A DNA stretch of 64,000 nucleotides from Ariolimax columbianus (Eukaryota; Mollusca; Gastropoda; Stylommatophora; Arionidae). Below are positions 28,201 to 41,700 of the stretch, one piece after another; the stretch's first letter is position 1; each line of letters begins with the position of its first letter. Below the pieces are notes generated by a model, which did not search any database, was not told where the DNA came from, and saw nothing but the letters and a program-made list of their open reading frames with translations. Both the position numbers and the translations under genes were made by a program. The stretch spans positions 37,794,293 through 37,858,292 of the forward strand of contig JAVGWX010000004.1 in NCBI GenBank assembly GCA_036924085.1. The letters run 5' to 3'.

Positions 28201-31200
28201 AACTAGATCTGTTACTTGGAGCATCAGACTACGGTCCAGGGAGGTATCCCATTTAATGTATCAAGTAAATTTGATTAATATATTCCACACTCTACTGAAG
28301 TAGGAACATTAGAGATTAGCAGGTCAGTCAATTTTAGATAGAATAACTAAATTAGAGCACATACTTTTATCAAAGTAAATAGCTTTACTCAAATGTCTAC
28401 ATTGTCAAGATTGTCTGTATTTTCTCAGGAGCACAGGGGAATGGGATTTTACGGATTGGGTTGCCACGGTTCAAATGGTTCAATTACATTATTAAATAGA
28501 ATGGAGTGCATATTTTATTTACTAACTTTAACTTAAAATATATATATATATATATATATCCAGAAGACAAGATGAAAGATGGAGTACCATAACCACCATG
28601 TGGTACCCGCAAGACAAAAAGAGACCCCAGGGGTGGCCCCCAACTGGCTGGCGAGATTCACTAGAAAAATACAACATTCACGACCCCACAGACAGACTAC
28701 TATTACACTGGACGACACGCGCCTGCGACAGAAACGACTGGATCCTGAGTTGGGACCCGCTCAAGGGTGACCACCCCTTGACAAAGAACGGGACGAACTA
28801 AGAACTTAAAATATCTTAGCTGAAATGAAGAGAACAAAAAGTCTCAGTCAGATGTTAGACTATTCATTGTCAGATGATTTGGCTTAGCTTGACTTCGTTC
28901 ATTCTCAATCTCCCGCTACCAAACCCTAAAAGAGCTTAAGTAGCAGAATGTAGTCCAGAGAACGGATTGCGTTGTGTCATAGTTTACAGCTTGACTGCGA
29001 TATTTGCACCTTTCGATCCAACACATCTGACTTCAGCAAGTCAGATGATTTGAAAGAGAACATTTACACACACAACAAAGAGGTAGGAGAGGAAATAATG
29101 AATTAAAACAACAAATTGTGAACAGTACAGGTCAAATTTTAGAAAAAAAGAAAAATAAAGCAAGCAGAGCACGCACAAATAATTTAATATTAAACTCATG
29201 CCTGCATGAATGTGCATTAAAAGAAAAACTAACTTACAAGAGGTCGGGATTGCTGTTGAGTGACTTTCTAAAGTAAGCACTGTATCTGTGAGTTTTCTTG
29301 GTACTAAGCGTATAGTCAAGGCTAAACCTCTCTCCTCGTCCAAGCATATTAGGCATCTTAATTTGGAAATCCTGAAAAGCGTAATTCCACAAATGGATCA
29401 GTTCTTACAAAATGACACAGATAAAAGAAAAATGAGATGAAAGTTAGCTCTAACTATGAATCTCTGATATTTTGGAGCTCATATTTTGGTAGAGTTGGCT
29501 ATATACCATATATATATATATATATATATATATACCTATATACCATCTCTGTTTACTTATGTCATTAAATGTTGTGCGGAGGTACAATCTTGTTTTATCT
29601 ACCATCTGTGTGGCCATTGTTATATAAACACTATGTTCCCGTGGTTTTCCCTTAACACAGTCATTCCATTTATTCTGAGCTTTTCTCTGGCTCTGATGCC
29701 ATGCTGTATGTTGTAATAAGCTCATAGGGCAAGTATACTTGGAGACATTCTTGACATCATTTATTGGCTCGTTATAGTTGTTTATGTTTGCATCTCATAT
29801 ACTTTTATTCTGTCATTCTGAAGTTCAGAGGCCAATAGTTTCAAGACAGTGTACCGCAGGAATCTAATCCCCATTGTCTATGGTTCTGTAATCGTGTTTC
29901 CACATTCATGGAGATTTATATCAACCTAACTCTCATGAATAATAAGGATTGACTGTATTTTTAAAACAGCAGCTAAATCACAAATGAACAACCAATTTTC
30001 ATCCTGCCAAGTAAATGTTTTCCCTTCAGTCAATTGATTATATGCGTAAAGTACAGTTCTCACCAAACTTCCATCGTTATTACTGAATGTTGTATGGACA
30101 CCACCATCCACTCGTCGAAACTCTTGCACTTCAAATACGACTTCATATCCATTCTCTCTCTTGTCTGGTAGAATAAAATGAACAAAAATATCAGATAAAC
30201 CGCTAATGGTTCACCCTTTTCTGTAATAATGAACAACTGTCCCTTTGTGACTTCATGACCATAATACAATAACTGAGAATATGATAACAGTGCAGATGAT
30301 AAAATTGATGCTTCCATACAATGTTGTTGAGATCATAAAACAGTAACTGATCATGAAAAATGGAAAGAGCAGGTAAACTATGATGATAACTAGTTAGTTT
30401 AATTTCTACTTGTGCTATTGAGCGTCGTGGTCTGTCCTGCGCCAAGTGTGTTGCACCGGTCAATGAGATCCTGTGTCACTGCATAATCACTCTGTCATCT
30501 ATCCATCTGCCTTGCAGCCACCCCTTTGCCCTGTAAGCCATCAGTGGAAGTTGATGAGTGTGCATTCTCATGAGATGACCAAACCAACTTATTTTCTGCC
30601 TGAAATGTATTTGGCACAAAACGTAGTGCCGGTCATACTTTGAATGTCGTCATCCTGTATTCTGTCTATCCTGATAACACTGATGACCTTCCTCAAACAC
30701 TTCATTTCACAGGTCAAAATTCTGCTCTCACGCGCACTGGACAGACATCATGTTTGGCACTGGGAGCACGGAGTCAGTATAAATATACTGTTTATCAGCT
30801 ATTGCTTTATTCCAAACTAATGTTCAGGTGCCTAAGCAGTGGTGGCAGCTGATAATTAACCGCAGATACTTTCTGACACCTAGCCTCAATTTCCCTGTCG
30901 ATCTTGTGTATGTCAAAAAAAATACTGTCCAAATACTTGTACTCATGAACCTGTTGAAGAGCAATATCATTTACACTTATGTTTAGTGGTCCAGGTATTC
31001 TATTGATCATCACGATAACTATTGGTCCAAATGTTGAAACTGTCTAATAATAATGTTTGGAGGCGAAAAGGGGCATGTCAATTATAATGATGAAGACTAT
31101 GGGCACAGTTGATAAATCTTTAAATGATAATGGTTCAGAAGAAAAAAAGAACAAGTAAGTTGTGACATTTATGATTACAGCCAATGTTATTGAGACTTTT

Positions 31201-34200
31201 ATAAAATAATAATGGTTGAGGAAATTGCATTTCATTAACAGCCTTCCATATGACAGAGCTCTGAAACATGGAGAACAAAAACAGTAATGAAAAAGATACA
31301 CTTTCATAAATAGGTGCCTTCACAGAATAGAGAGATTGAAATGGTATGATAAGATCACGAATGTGGAATTGTTGGAAAGAACCAGACAGATGTCAGTGGA
31401 CTATGGCATGAGGAGAAGATGCTGGATAGGACACACATTAAGGAAATGAGCTGATAACATTACAAGACAGTCTCTGTTCTGGAATCCCAAAGGCAAGAGA
31501 AATAGAGACAGACCACAAATATACATGGAAAAGACAGCTTGAGACAGACATAATAGAAACAGGGAAGATTGGAATAAAGCTGGAACTAATGACCCAGGAC
31601 AAGAGACCATAACATGTATTTGTTGAAAAGCTGACTTGCCTGGATCGTTTGAATTTTCATAGTAGCACAGCCGAATCAAACATTCACTCATTGGAGAAGA
31701 GATGAGGAGGCTACAGCTCACATGCCAAACTTGCGTGTATTTGGATTCACGATTTAGCAAAGGTGGCAACCCTATGAGAAACTACCAATTCTCTTGCCAT
31801 GTGTAACCTTTCCCACTTTCCCAGATATCTGAATTATTATGGAGAGGGGCATTGAGATGCTTTAGAAGGTTGTTTTTTTTACCATGATCATCTGTCAAAT
31901 GTGTTTATTCAATGTAGTGGTTTCTGGGTTTGCTCAGATATTTTACGGGGGTTATCATATAACCTAGTGGTTAGTGGCGTGGCTCACAAACCAAACATGC
32001 AGTTATTTAGATTCATGAACTAGCAAGGTCGCACCCCTATAGGAAATTAACCTGTTTAAAAAATTCATGCTGAAGCCGTATGGACTGAGCCATAAAGTGC
32101 AAAAAGCAGTACAATACACTCAAGGATGTTATCCGAGGCGCATGACTGAGTAGTTTTGATGTCAGCCTTCTGACCAAAAGGACCTGTCCCGATACTTCCA
32201 TAAGGCATAAGTTTTCTTTCCTATCAAAGGCGAAATAAAACCTATCCTGCACAGTTCATGATAACTGGAGTGGCAAGCAGCCTTTATTACTCAGCTCTAT
32301 AAATCCTCACAATGAATCTCAGCAATAGGAATGAACACCGTGATGACAGTTTTTGTTGTTGGCAGAGTTATCCTCTTCATATAAATGATTAACAACAGGG
32401 GGATACTACTCAATGTACATAACTTGCAGGCAATGCCTCAACAGTTGATTCCCTCTTCGGTCACATTGTCCGTCCCCAGCCCAGCCCACGAGATGCTCTG
32501 GCTGGTTGCAAGGGATATGGACGGGAAAAGGCTATGCTCATCCTGGAGAAGTCCTCGTGGCCACCTTGTAACACCTGGCTAAAATAGATCACCACCTCCT
32601 CAACAGAACTGCAGGCTGCCTGAGACACGGCCATCAGACATGGACATTTATCGTGATGGGCCCCAGTTGTCTAAGCTTACTATTGATTGATTGAATACTA
32701 CAAATCTCTGTAATTCACCAATTTATTAAACTGCAATATCTCCTTATGTGAGCTGGCCTTTGTCATCAACAAGGCATCCTTTCACACAACGAAGTTATCC
32801 CTTCCTCACAACAAAGTTATCCCTTCCTGTGACTCGGATAAGGATCACATCTTATGCCTGTAGCAGTGAGTTAAGAATAAGCTGTATATCAGTCACTGCC
32901 ATCTTTTTTGAGTGTTCAGTACTTGACAGGATTAGGAAAGAGGTTCTTCCTTCGAGGCCATTTAAAAAAATTGTTTTGCCGTTCGCCTTATTTCTCTAAT
33001 CTCCAGGCGGTGTGCGTTGCACTGTGGTTTTTATTTTGCGCCTTTCGGCCCAGTGCATCCGAATTCAGCATGCATTTTATGTAAGGGTCTGCTTCCTCCG
33101 GCATTTTTTAAGGGTTTGCTTCCCCAGGGTAACGACCAGTGCTGTGATGGGGATCGAACCCAGCACCTTCGGTTTGTGAGCCGTGCCACTGATCCACTAG
33201 GCCACGCCGTCGCCTTTCGAGGCCAGTTTAATGGAACACTCTGTGTGGAATTACACAATAGCTTACAAACACTTGCAGATATCACTCTATGGTATTGGTC
33301 CAAAGGGCAGGAGCCCACATGTTGCTGGATCAATAACCTACCAACCAATCAACTCATCAGTTACTATTTAGTTCATAAGCTGATGATCTGTTGTTTCTTT
33401 TAATCTGGTGACAGTTGGCAAGTCACAGTAGAGGTCTTTGTATATTTAATTCCAATTTCACAATCAAGATTTCCATCTTCTGTAAAAATTGTTCCAGGTA
33501 CTTGAATTCCATGATCCATTGGTTCTAGTCTTTACATGCATTTTTACATGATTCTGCTATCTTCGATTGCTATCTATATGGACACTTGAGAAATTAAAGT
33601 GTTGTGAAACTTTGAACATTATACCTCAATTAAAGCAAACGTTAATTGTAAGTTAACCAACCTCTGCTGACATCAATGGCTATGACCACATTTTTAAAAA
33701 GACCAAGCTGTTCCATTTTGACCTTGGCATTGTAGCTTAGCTTCACCAACTGTCAGAATAGCAAAGCCACATGTTATAAACCACACATACAAATCAGCCA
33801 TGTCTCTCCGTGCTCACTGTTGTGTAGACCATGTTCATCTCTTATTGAAGAGGAAAGAATAGGGTCACTAAACCCAACTGCAAAAAGGTATAATAAGATC
33901 ACTAATGTGGAACTGTTAGAAAGAACCAGATAGTTATCGATGGGACATGAGACGAGGAGAAAGTGCTATTATTGGATAGGACATACATTAAGGAAGACAA
34001 TTGATAGTATTACAAGACTGTCTCTGTTCTGGAATCTCAACGGCAAGAGAAGTAGAGGCCGACCAAACCACACATGGAGAAGAAAGCGCGAGACAAATAT
34101 AAAAGAATTTGGGTTGACATGGACAGAACTGGAACGGATGGCCAAAGACAGGATAACTTGGCGTGTAATTGTTGACGACCTGTGCTCCACCTGGAGCAGA

Positions 34201-37200
34201 AATGTTTTGATTGATTGATGTTGTAAAATACAAGTAAGTAGGGATATGTACAGGAGTTTGTAACCTAACCATGTAAAACAAATTGTCATAGACACCACTA
34301 TAGAGTACATATTCCTCTCTTCTTCTGATCTTGTCCGCTTTTTGCTACTTACAAAGCATAGGGCCTTCACTACGTGCTATTTTAGCTAAAATAACATAGT
34401 AATGCTGTAAGCTTACAATACGTTTGTTTTAGCTATTGTTGTCATCAGTAGAATCAGTTTTTTATTTACTGGTCAGGGGACGGAGTGGGCTAGTGGTTAA
34501 GTGACACGGCTCAAAATCCGAAGGTGCTGGGTTCGCTCCCCATCACAGCAACGGCATTACCCCGGAGAAGCTAACCCTTAGAAAATGCAAGAGGAAGCAA
34601 ACCCTTACATAAAATGCATGCCATAAGTTGGATGCACTGGGTCGACAAGCGCATAATAAAAACATAGTGCAATGCACACCACCTTGGGGAAAAGAGAAAT
34701 AAGGCGAACACACCAACAACAACAAATTTCCTGGTCTCAGAGTTTCCATTTTTTTTTAAATTTACCCCTCTATATGTTAGCAGCCTGCCAGGAAGCCTCT
34801 GTTAAAGTACTTAATGCACTGTTTAGCGGTGATACTGGTAGCATTTACATAACTAGGTTGTTAAAAACATGCACAACCCTCTTTAATTGTCTTGTACAAC
34901 ATGCTGGCACCAATACTGATAAACATGCTGATCATTCCTATGTTATTATATCAGTGTCAAACTTAGGCCCTATTAAATAAGCACATATGTAAGATTGAGA
35001 CCTCTGAGATGCGCTGTGTACAAAATGAAGAAGGAAAGAATATTTATGACACAATTCACATCACATTGAGGAAACTGGTGGGGCTTACATCGGTTAATTA
35101 CTATATTGAAACAGAGTAATAAGGTGGTTTGGACATTTGACAAGGATGCAGTATAATCAACCTACAGAGAGGTCATACCACATGAAATTTCAGGGTCACT
35201 ATCAAGAGGTCAACTGTGGCAATGATGGATAGTAGGGATCAAAGAGACACTCCAAAAGTTCAACATGTTAGCAGCACATGCCTCCCATCTAGAGTAAACT
35301 AGAGGTCTTCCTCTCTGCGACACCACAAAGCAAGAGCAGAAGTAGAAAAGAAGAAGAAAATAAGTACAACATGTATAGTCTGAACAATAAAGATGGCTGA
35401 TGTCAGTTCCAGATAAGAAATAGTCAGAACAATAAAGATGGCTGATGTCAGTTCCAGATAAGAAATAGTCAGAACAATAAAGATGGCTGATGTCAGGTTC
35501 AGATAAGAAATAGTCAGAACAATAAAGATGGCTGATGTCAGTTCCAGATAAGAAATAGTCAGAACAATAAAGATGGCTGATGTCAGGTTCAGATAAGAAA
35601 TAGTCAGAACAATAAAGATGGCTGATGTCAGGTCTAGACAAGAAATAGTCTGAACAATAAAGATGGCTGATGTCAGGTCTAGACAAGAAATAGTCAGAAC
35701 AATAAAGATGGCTGATGTCAGGTCCAGATAAGAAATAGTCAGAACAATAAAGATGGCTGATGTCAGGTCCAGACAAGAAATAGTCTGAACAATAAAGATG
35801 GCTGATGTCAGGTCCAGACAAGAAATAGTCTGAACAATAAAGATGGCTGATGTCAGGTCTAGACAAGAAATAGTCTGAACAATAAAGATGGCTGATGTCA
35901 GGTCTAGACAAGAAATAGTCAGAACAATAAAGATGGCTGATGTCAGGTCCAGATAAGAAATGGTCAGAACAATAAAGATGGCTGATGTCAGGTCCAGACA
36001 AGAAATAGTCTGAACAATAAAGATGGCTGATGTCAGGTCCAGACAAGAAATAGTCTGAACAATAAAGATGGCTGATGTCAGGTCTAGACAAGAAATAGTC
36101 AGAACAATAAAGATGGCTGATGTCAGGTCTAGACAAGAAATAGTCAGAACAATAAAGATGGCTGATGTCAAGTCCAGACAAGAAATAAAATCAGAATGAT
36201 AAAGATGGTTGATGCCAGGCCTAAACAAGAATGATAGTGGTAGCATTAGCAGCTTCATCACATTACAATTTTTACCAATGCAGTAAATTGGGCTGTGAGG
36301 AATGGAATGTCAAAATGAGGTTACTGTGATGCATTATGTAAATAGCAGCCATTTATTCAGATTGTAAAGAAAACGCTGTGTGCTTGGTAAACAAGGCTCC
36401 CCAGTAGAAGAATAACTCGAAAATAATAGACATAGCCATTACTTTATCATACCGAATTAAATTATAAATTTGCGGGGATGGCGTGGTCTAATGGTTAAGT
36501 GGCACGGCTCACAATCTGAAGGTGTTGGGTTCGATCCCCATCACAGCACCGGCCATTACCCCAGGGAAGCAAACCCTTAGAAAATGCAGGAGGAAGCAGA
36601 CCCTTACATAAAATGCATGCTGAAGTCGGATGCACTGGGCCGAAAGGCGCAAAATAAAAACCACAGTGAAACGCACACCGCCTTGGGGATTAGAGAAATA
36701 AGGCAAACGCAACAACAAAAAATAAAAAAATAAAAATTAAAAATTTGTTTTTACTTTTACTAAAAAATTCATTTTTTTTAAATACTTCTGGGACAAAAAG
36801 AATAAGCCGTCTGTCAGCTTCCTAGCATGTCATAAAAGGTGACAAAAATGGGTTGTACTACGGGCTTGCAACCTCATCATGTAAAAAAACAAAACATTGC
36901 CAATAAAATCAGCACTGCAAAAATGCTTGGAAACAGACTTACTTTTAAAGGGGCTAGCTGCACTGGTGGCTTAAGCTTCACCTTGGATCAAAAAGGTGAA
37001 TAAATCAATGATGCAAAATGGAAAAGCTGAGTGCAAATATGCATGAGAAAGCCAATGCTAAAAGTGGAGGAAAATATTAAGAGGTGGACAGAAAAGTATG
37101 CTGCATCAAGGCATGTGATAGAAGATAGTGGCATATTTCACTATCGTTTTACCTTTCACAGGGGTAGTGAAGAGTAACCAGGGTCAGCATACCTCCCGTC

Positions 37201-38703
37201 CTCATTTATGCTCCTGGAAACAAGCTGTGTTCCAGCACTCCAGCCAACAAGGTGGGGATAAACACTGTAATCCCCATAGTTGTGAGCTTACTGAAGAGCC
37301 TAACAAATTGCACTACAATCAGCAGGACCCTAGTTCACATTGTGAAGTGTGTCTCTGGACCTGACAAGAGCAAATGTAACCTGCTACCAAAGAAACGTTG
37401 TTAGTGTTAGCACAAACAGGTTCAAACAACAACAACCTTTCCGAAGGATTCTCTTCTTTGATCTGTTTCTTAACATCATCATGCAATGTATTTTCAAACT
37501 TACCTCATCAAATGTCTTTGCCGCTAGAAGTGTCTTGATTTCTTTGATAACAACATCGTCTTTAGTCCGAGTGAGCCCGTCAACTATCACACGCTGTACC
37601 CGAACCTGAGCATAATATAATTCCTTAAGTCAATGGTAATTGTATAAACATAATATAATTCCATAAACCAATGGTAATTGCATAAACATAACATAATTCC
37701 TTAAGTCAATGGTAATTGTATAAACATAATATAATTCCTTAAGTCAATGGTAATTGTATAAACATAATATAATTCCATAAACCAATGGTAATTGTATAAA
37801 CATAATATAATTCCATAAACCAATGGTAATTGCATAAACATAACATAATTCCTTAAGTCAATGGTAATTGTATAAACATAATATAATTCCTTAAGTCAAT
37901 GGTAATTGTATAAACATAATATAATTCCATAAACCAATGGTAATTGTATAAACATAATATAATTCCATAAACCAATGGTAATTGCATAAACATAACATAA
38001 TTCCTTACGTCAATGGTAATTGTATAAACATAATATAATTCCTTAAGTCAATGGTAATTGTATAAACATAATATAATTCCTTAAGTCAATGGTAATTGTA
38101 TAAACATAATATAATTCCATAAACCAATGGTAATTGTATAAACATAATATAATTCCATAAACCAATGGTAATTGCATAAACATAACATAATTCCTTAAAC
38201 CAATGGTAATTGCATAAACATAACATAATTCCAATAAACCAATGGTAATTGTATAAACATAACATAATTCCTTAAACCAATGGTAATTGTATAAACATAA
38301 TATAATTCCTTAAGTCAATGGTAATTGTATAAACATAATATAGACAATTAAAACTGTGCCATTGGTTCTGAATAATTGGTGGATACAAAAAGGGTTGGGG
38401 TTTCCAAAACCAAAACATGGTGACACAAGTGAATTAGCAGGACAACAGATGACATGAGAATAACATGGGCAGAACGAATTGTAAAGATGTTGAAGAAATC
38501 TTATGAGACATAAACCTTTACTCTTAGCAGATCTTTTAAAGCCTTCTTGTTCTGAACAGTTGCTCAAGATCTTTGTTTGGCCATTTCAAAATTTAGGAAA
38601 CTAAATGGCAAAAAAGAGAAATGTATTTTGTTGCCTAAAACATTAAACAGTAATTTGTTAATTCAAAGAACCTAAAAAGTCTGTATTTTGGAGTTTTAGA
38701 ACA

Positions 38704-38754
<51 letters not shown>

Positions 38755-41700
38755 ATATATATATATATATATACATTTATATATGAATCAGTTATATATA
38801 AATCAACTGATGTAATAACAATAATGAAAATAGTCCTAACAATCTTTGCATTTATTTGTTTATGTTTACTAATAATATGTTTTTTAAAATCGTTATAGTT
38901 GTTGATGTAGATTGCTACTAAGCTAATTCTCTATTTTAACAAAAATATTTCACTTATTACAAAGACACTTCCTATATATCTATCATGAATGCAGTGATGT
39001 ATACATTTTTTTTAAACACATATATGAAAACAATAACTGAAATTAGGTACATCTGGACAAAAAAGCATGCACTGGATTAGCAACAACCAATCCCATGTGA
39101 GATTAACATTATATCAGAGATCACAAGCAGGCCAATGGAAACTAAGAAACGGCTATTCTAGCGGCAAACACATGGCAAGCACATAGCAACAGTGATGACA
39201 GCTAACAACTTGTCCTCCGTGATATATAGCAAACAACATCAATATAACACATCAATGATCACTTACGGGTAATTTGTCAAATTTCACGAAGAGGTCATCC
39301 TTTTTATCAGCACTGACATACTGTAATTTTCAATAATATGTAATATTCTAGTTAAGAAATATCTTGAATACATGCTTCAATCATAATCAGAAACTGTCAA
39401 TATATAAGAATTAACCCTTTTAAACAACTGCTAAATTATAATGCTTGCATACTGACAGAGAAAATATATCAATAATTATGCTTGGTTCTCAAAGTCAAAA
39501 ACCATTTACAAACTGCCGTTTTCTAACATAAGTAATGCATTTTTGCCCAAGAAGCCTCATTGCGTTTAAGGTACACAAGAAAAACTTGTAAAGGATATTT
39601 ATGGACAAAAAGGGCTGGGAAATAAATTCTCAGGATCGAGCTGTTTGGAGATAGTCAGTTGGAAGGGGCAAAGTGGCTGCCGATGCTCGTAGAGGCCTTA
39701 CAGCTGCAGAGAAATAAGAAAGACTGAAGATGTCAAGGAACACCCAGCAAGACAGCCTCCTCAGCATGGTTGTACGATCTGTGGCAGAGACTGTCACTCA
39801 CGGATTGGCCTTTACAGTCATAGCAGACAGTGTCGAAATACAGGAGACAGAGCTGGACAAAACTCAGTGACCACGTGCATGTTCTACGGAGACTGAGACA
39901 CCTATGATGATATTATAAACTGAAACTATTATGTAAACACTTGAAAATTAGTTCTTAACATTTATTTCTAACAGCAAAACTATATGCTGTATATATTTTG
40001 TAAATACTTTAAAGTATAGTTTTCTTATAAAGAATCTGTAGAATTAGTTTGAAAAGTAACTGAATAATGATGTCTCCCACATCAAATTTGTCATCAACTT
40101 CTCCATTTTTAATGAATGCTCCTTGAAACAAATTTAGTGGCCCTTTAGTTAGAAGTCTGTACCAAAGCATTACACACAAAATATTCTTGCAGCAGTGGTT
40201 TATGAAGGAATTTATTTTAAATAATGATGTTACTAGTCCTATCCACAATCTGCTTCAGTGATCTTACATAGAGAAAAACAATGATTTATCTGATTATTAA
40301 ATGACTCATTCTCATGTATATTTTCATCTGAAGTCTCATTTTGTTATATTCTATAAATCTTTATGTGCTATACAACATAGCCTGTTAAGATTGGAGGTGT
40401 CTGTGCCTTTGTCTCGCATTCTGAAAATGATTGTGAGAGAAGGACTGGTAAATTCTGTTCCAACTATTCAACTGAGGTTCAAGTTTTAGAACTAGCTGCT
40501 AATATGATACACTCATCATATAGTCATTTCCCAGGTCTATACTGCAAGCCCTCAAGGGAGGTAAACTCCCACATCTGAGAAATGAACTAAGTAGGGTAGT
40601 TGCCAGAAACAAACCACATTTCAGAGGTCATGGCAAGGACAGGATCTGGAACACAGCACAGCTCCCAAATACTTGGGAGTAAAGCTGGACCGCAAGCTGT
40701 CCTATGCCACATATTGCCAGGAGACAAAACAGTAAATATATGCGAGAAATAGTATCATACGAAAACTGATTGGCACAACATGGAGAGCAAAGCCAGATGT
40801 CCTCAGAGCATCAACACTCGCTCTGTGTTTCTCTGTAGCTGAGTACGCCGCACCAGTCTGGAAGAATTATGCACATGTCAAATATATAGATACATCAATA
40901 AATGAGAAAGGCCGTAAAGTTACTGGATGCCTAAAACCTACACCAACTGAAAAAATATACCCCATAATTGGCATAGCGCAACCAGAGATACGAAGAACTG
41001 TCGCATCAGAGATAGAAAGAGAAAAACAGGTAAATGACCCAAGACACTTTATTTTCGGTCATCAGGTGCAGCGTGCAAGACTAAAGTCAAGACAAAGTTT
41101 CTTACAGTCAACTGAGTCCCTACAGACTAGTCCAGGAAAACAACGCATCGAAAGTTGAAAACAGCTGACACAGGTTCCCTTGATTGAGTTACGGGAGGAA
41201 TCTGCGCCTGGACATCTCCTGCCCTACGCAACATGGAAGTCACTAAATAGACTTCGAACTGGTGTATCACGATGCAGGAAAAACCTGAAAAGATGGGGAT
41301 ATAGGGATGACAAAACATGCGAATGTGGAGTAACACAAGACCAGCACCATATGATGATCTGCCAAAACCCAAAGACTTGTAGCATGGATGACCTGCTGAG
41401 TGCCTGTGACAGGCCAATCCATGTGGCTGAATACTGGAAGAATGATGTGTAACGTAATGCCTAGGACACGGAAAGTAAGTAAGTAGTAGTCACCATCCTA
41501 TTATGGTGTACCCAGGAATAAGCAGGCAGACTTATAAAAAGGGGAGTAGAATGTTAACAGCAAGTGAAAAAAGATACTTTGATAAACAGAGAACTATTCA
41601 GACTAAAAGAGATATGAACCAACCCAATTATGACTACCACAATCTTTTGTCTCAGGACAGGCAAAACAGACTAAATAAACACATGTGTAGGTTTCGTCAG

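Noticed and set aside
35210..36261. Two overlapping frames of about 320 aa ([10 protein letters not shown] repeats)
   Set aside because: Same cause: a 45-bp minisatellite without stops. No start context, splice sites or homologue.
36474..36550. tRNA gene
   Set aside because: Good A and B boxes, but the same head is joined to one body in several dispersed copies with target duplications, so it is a SINE head.
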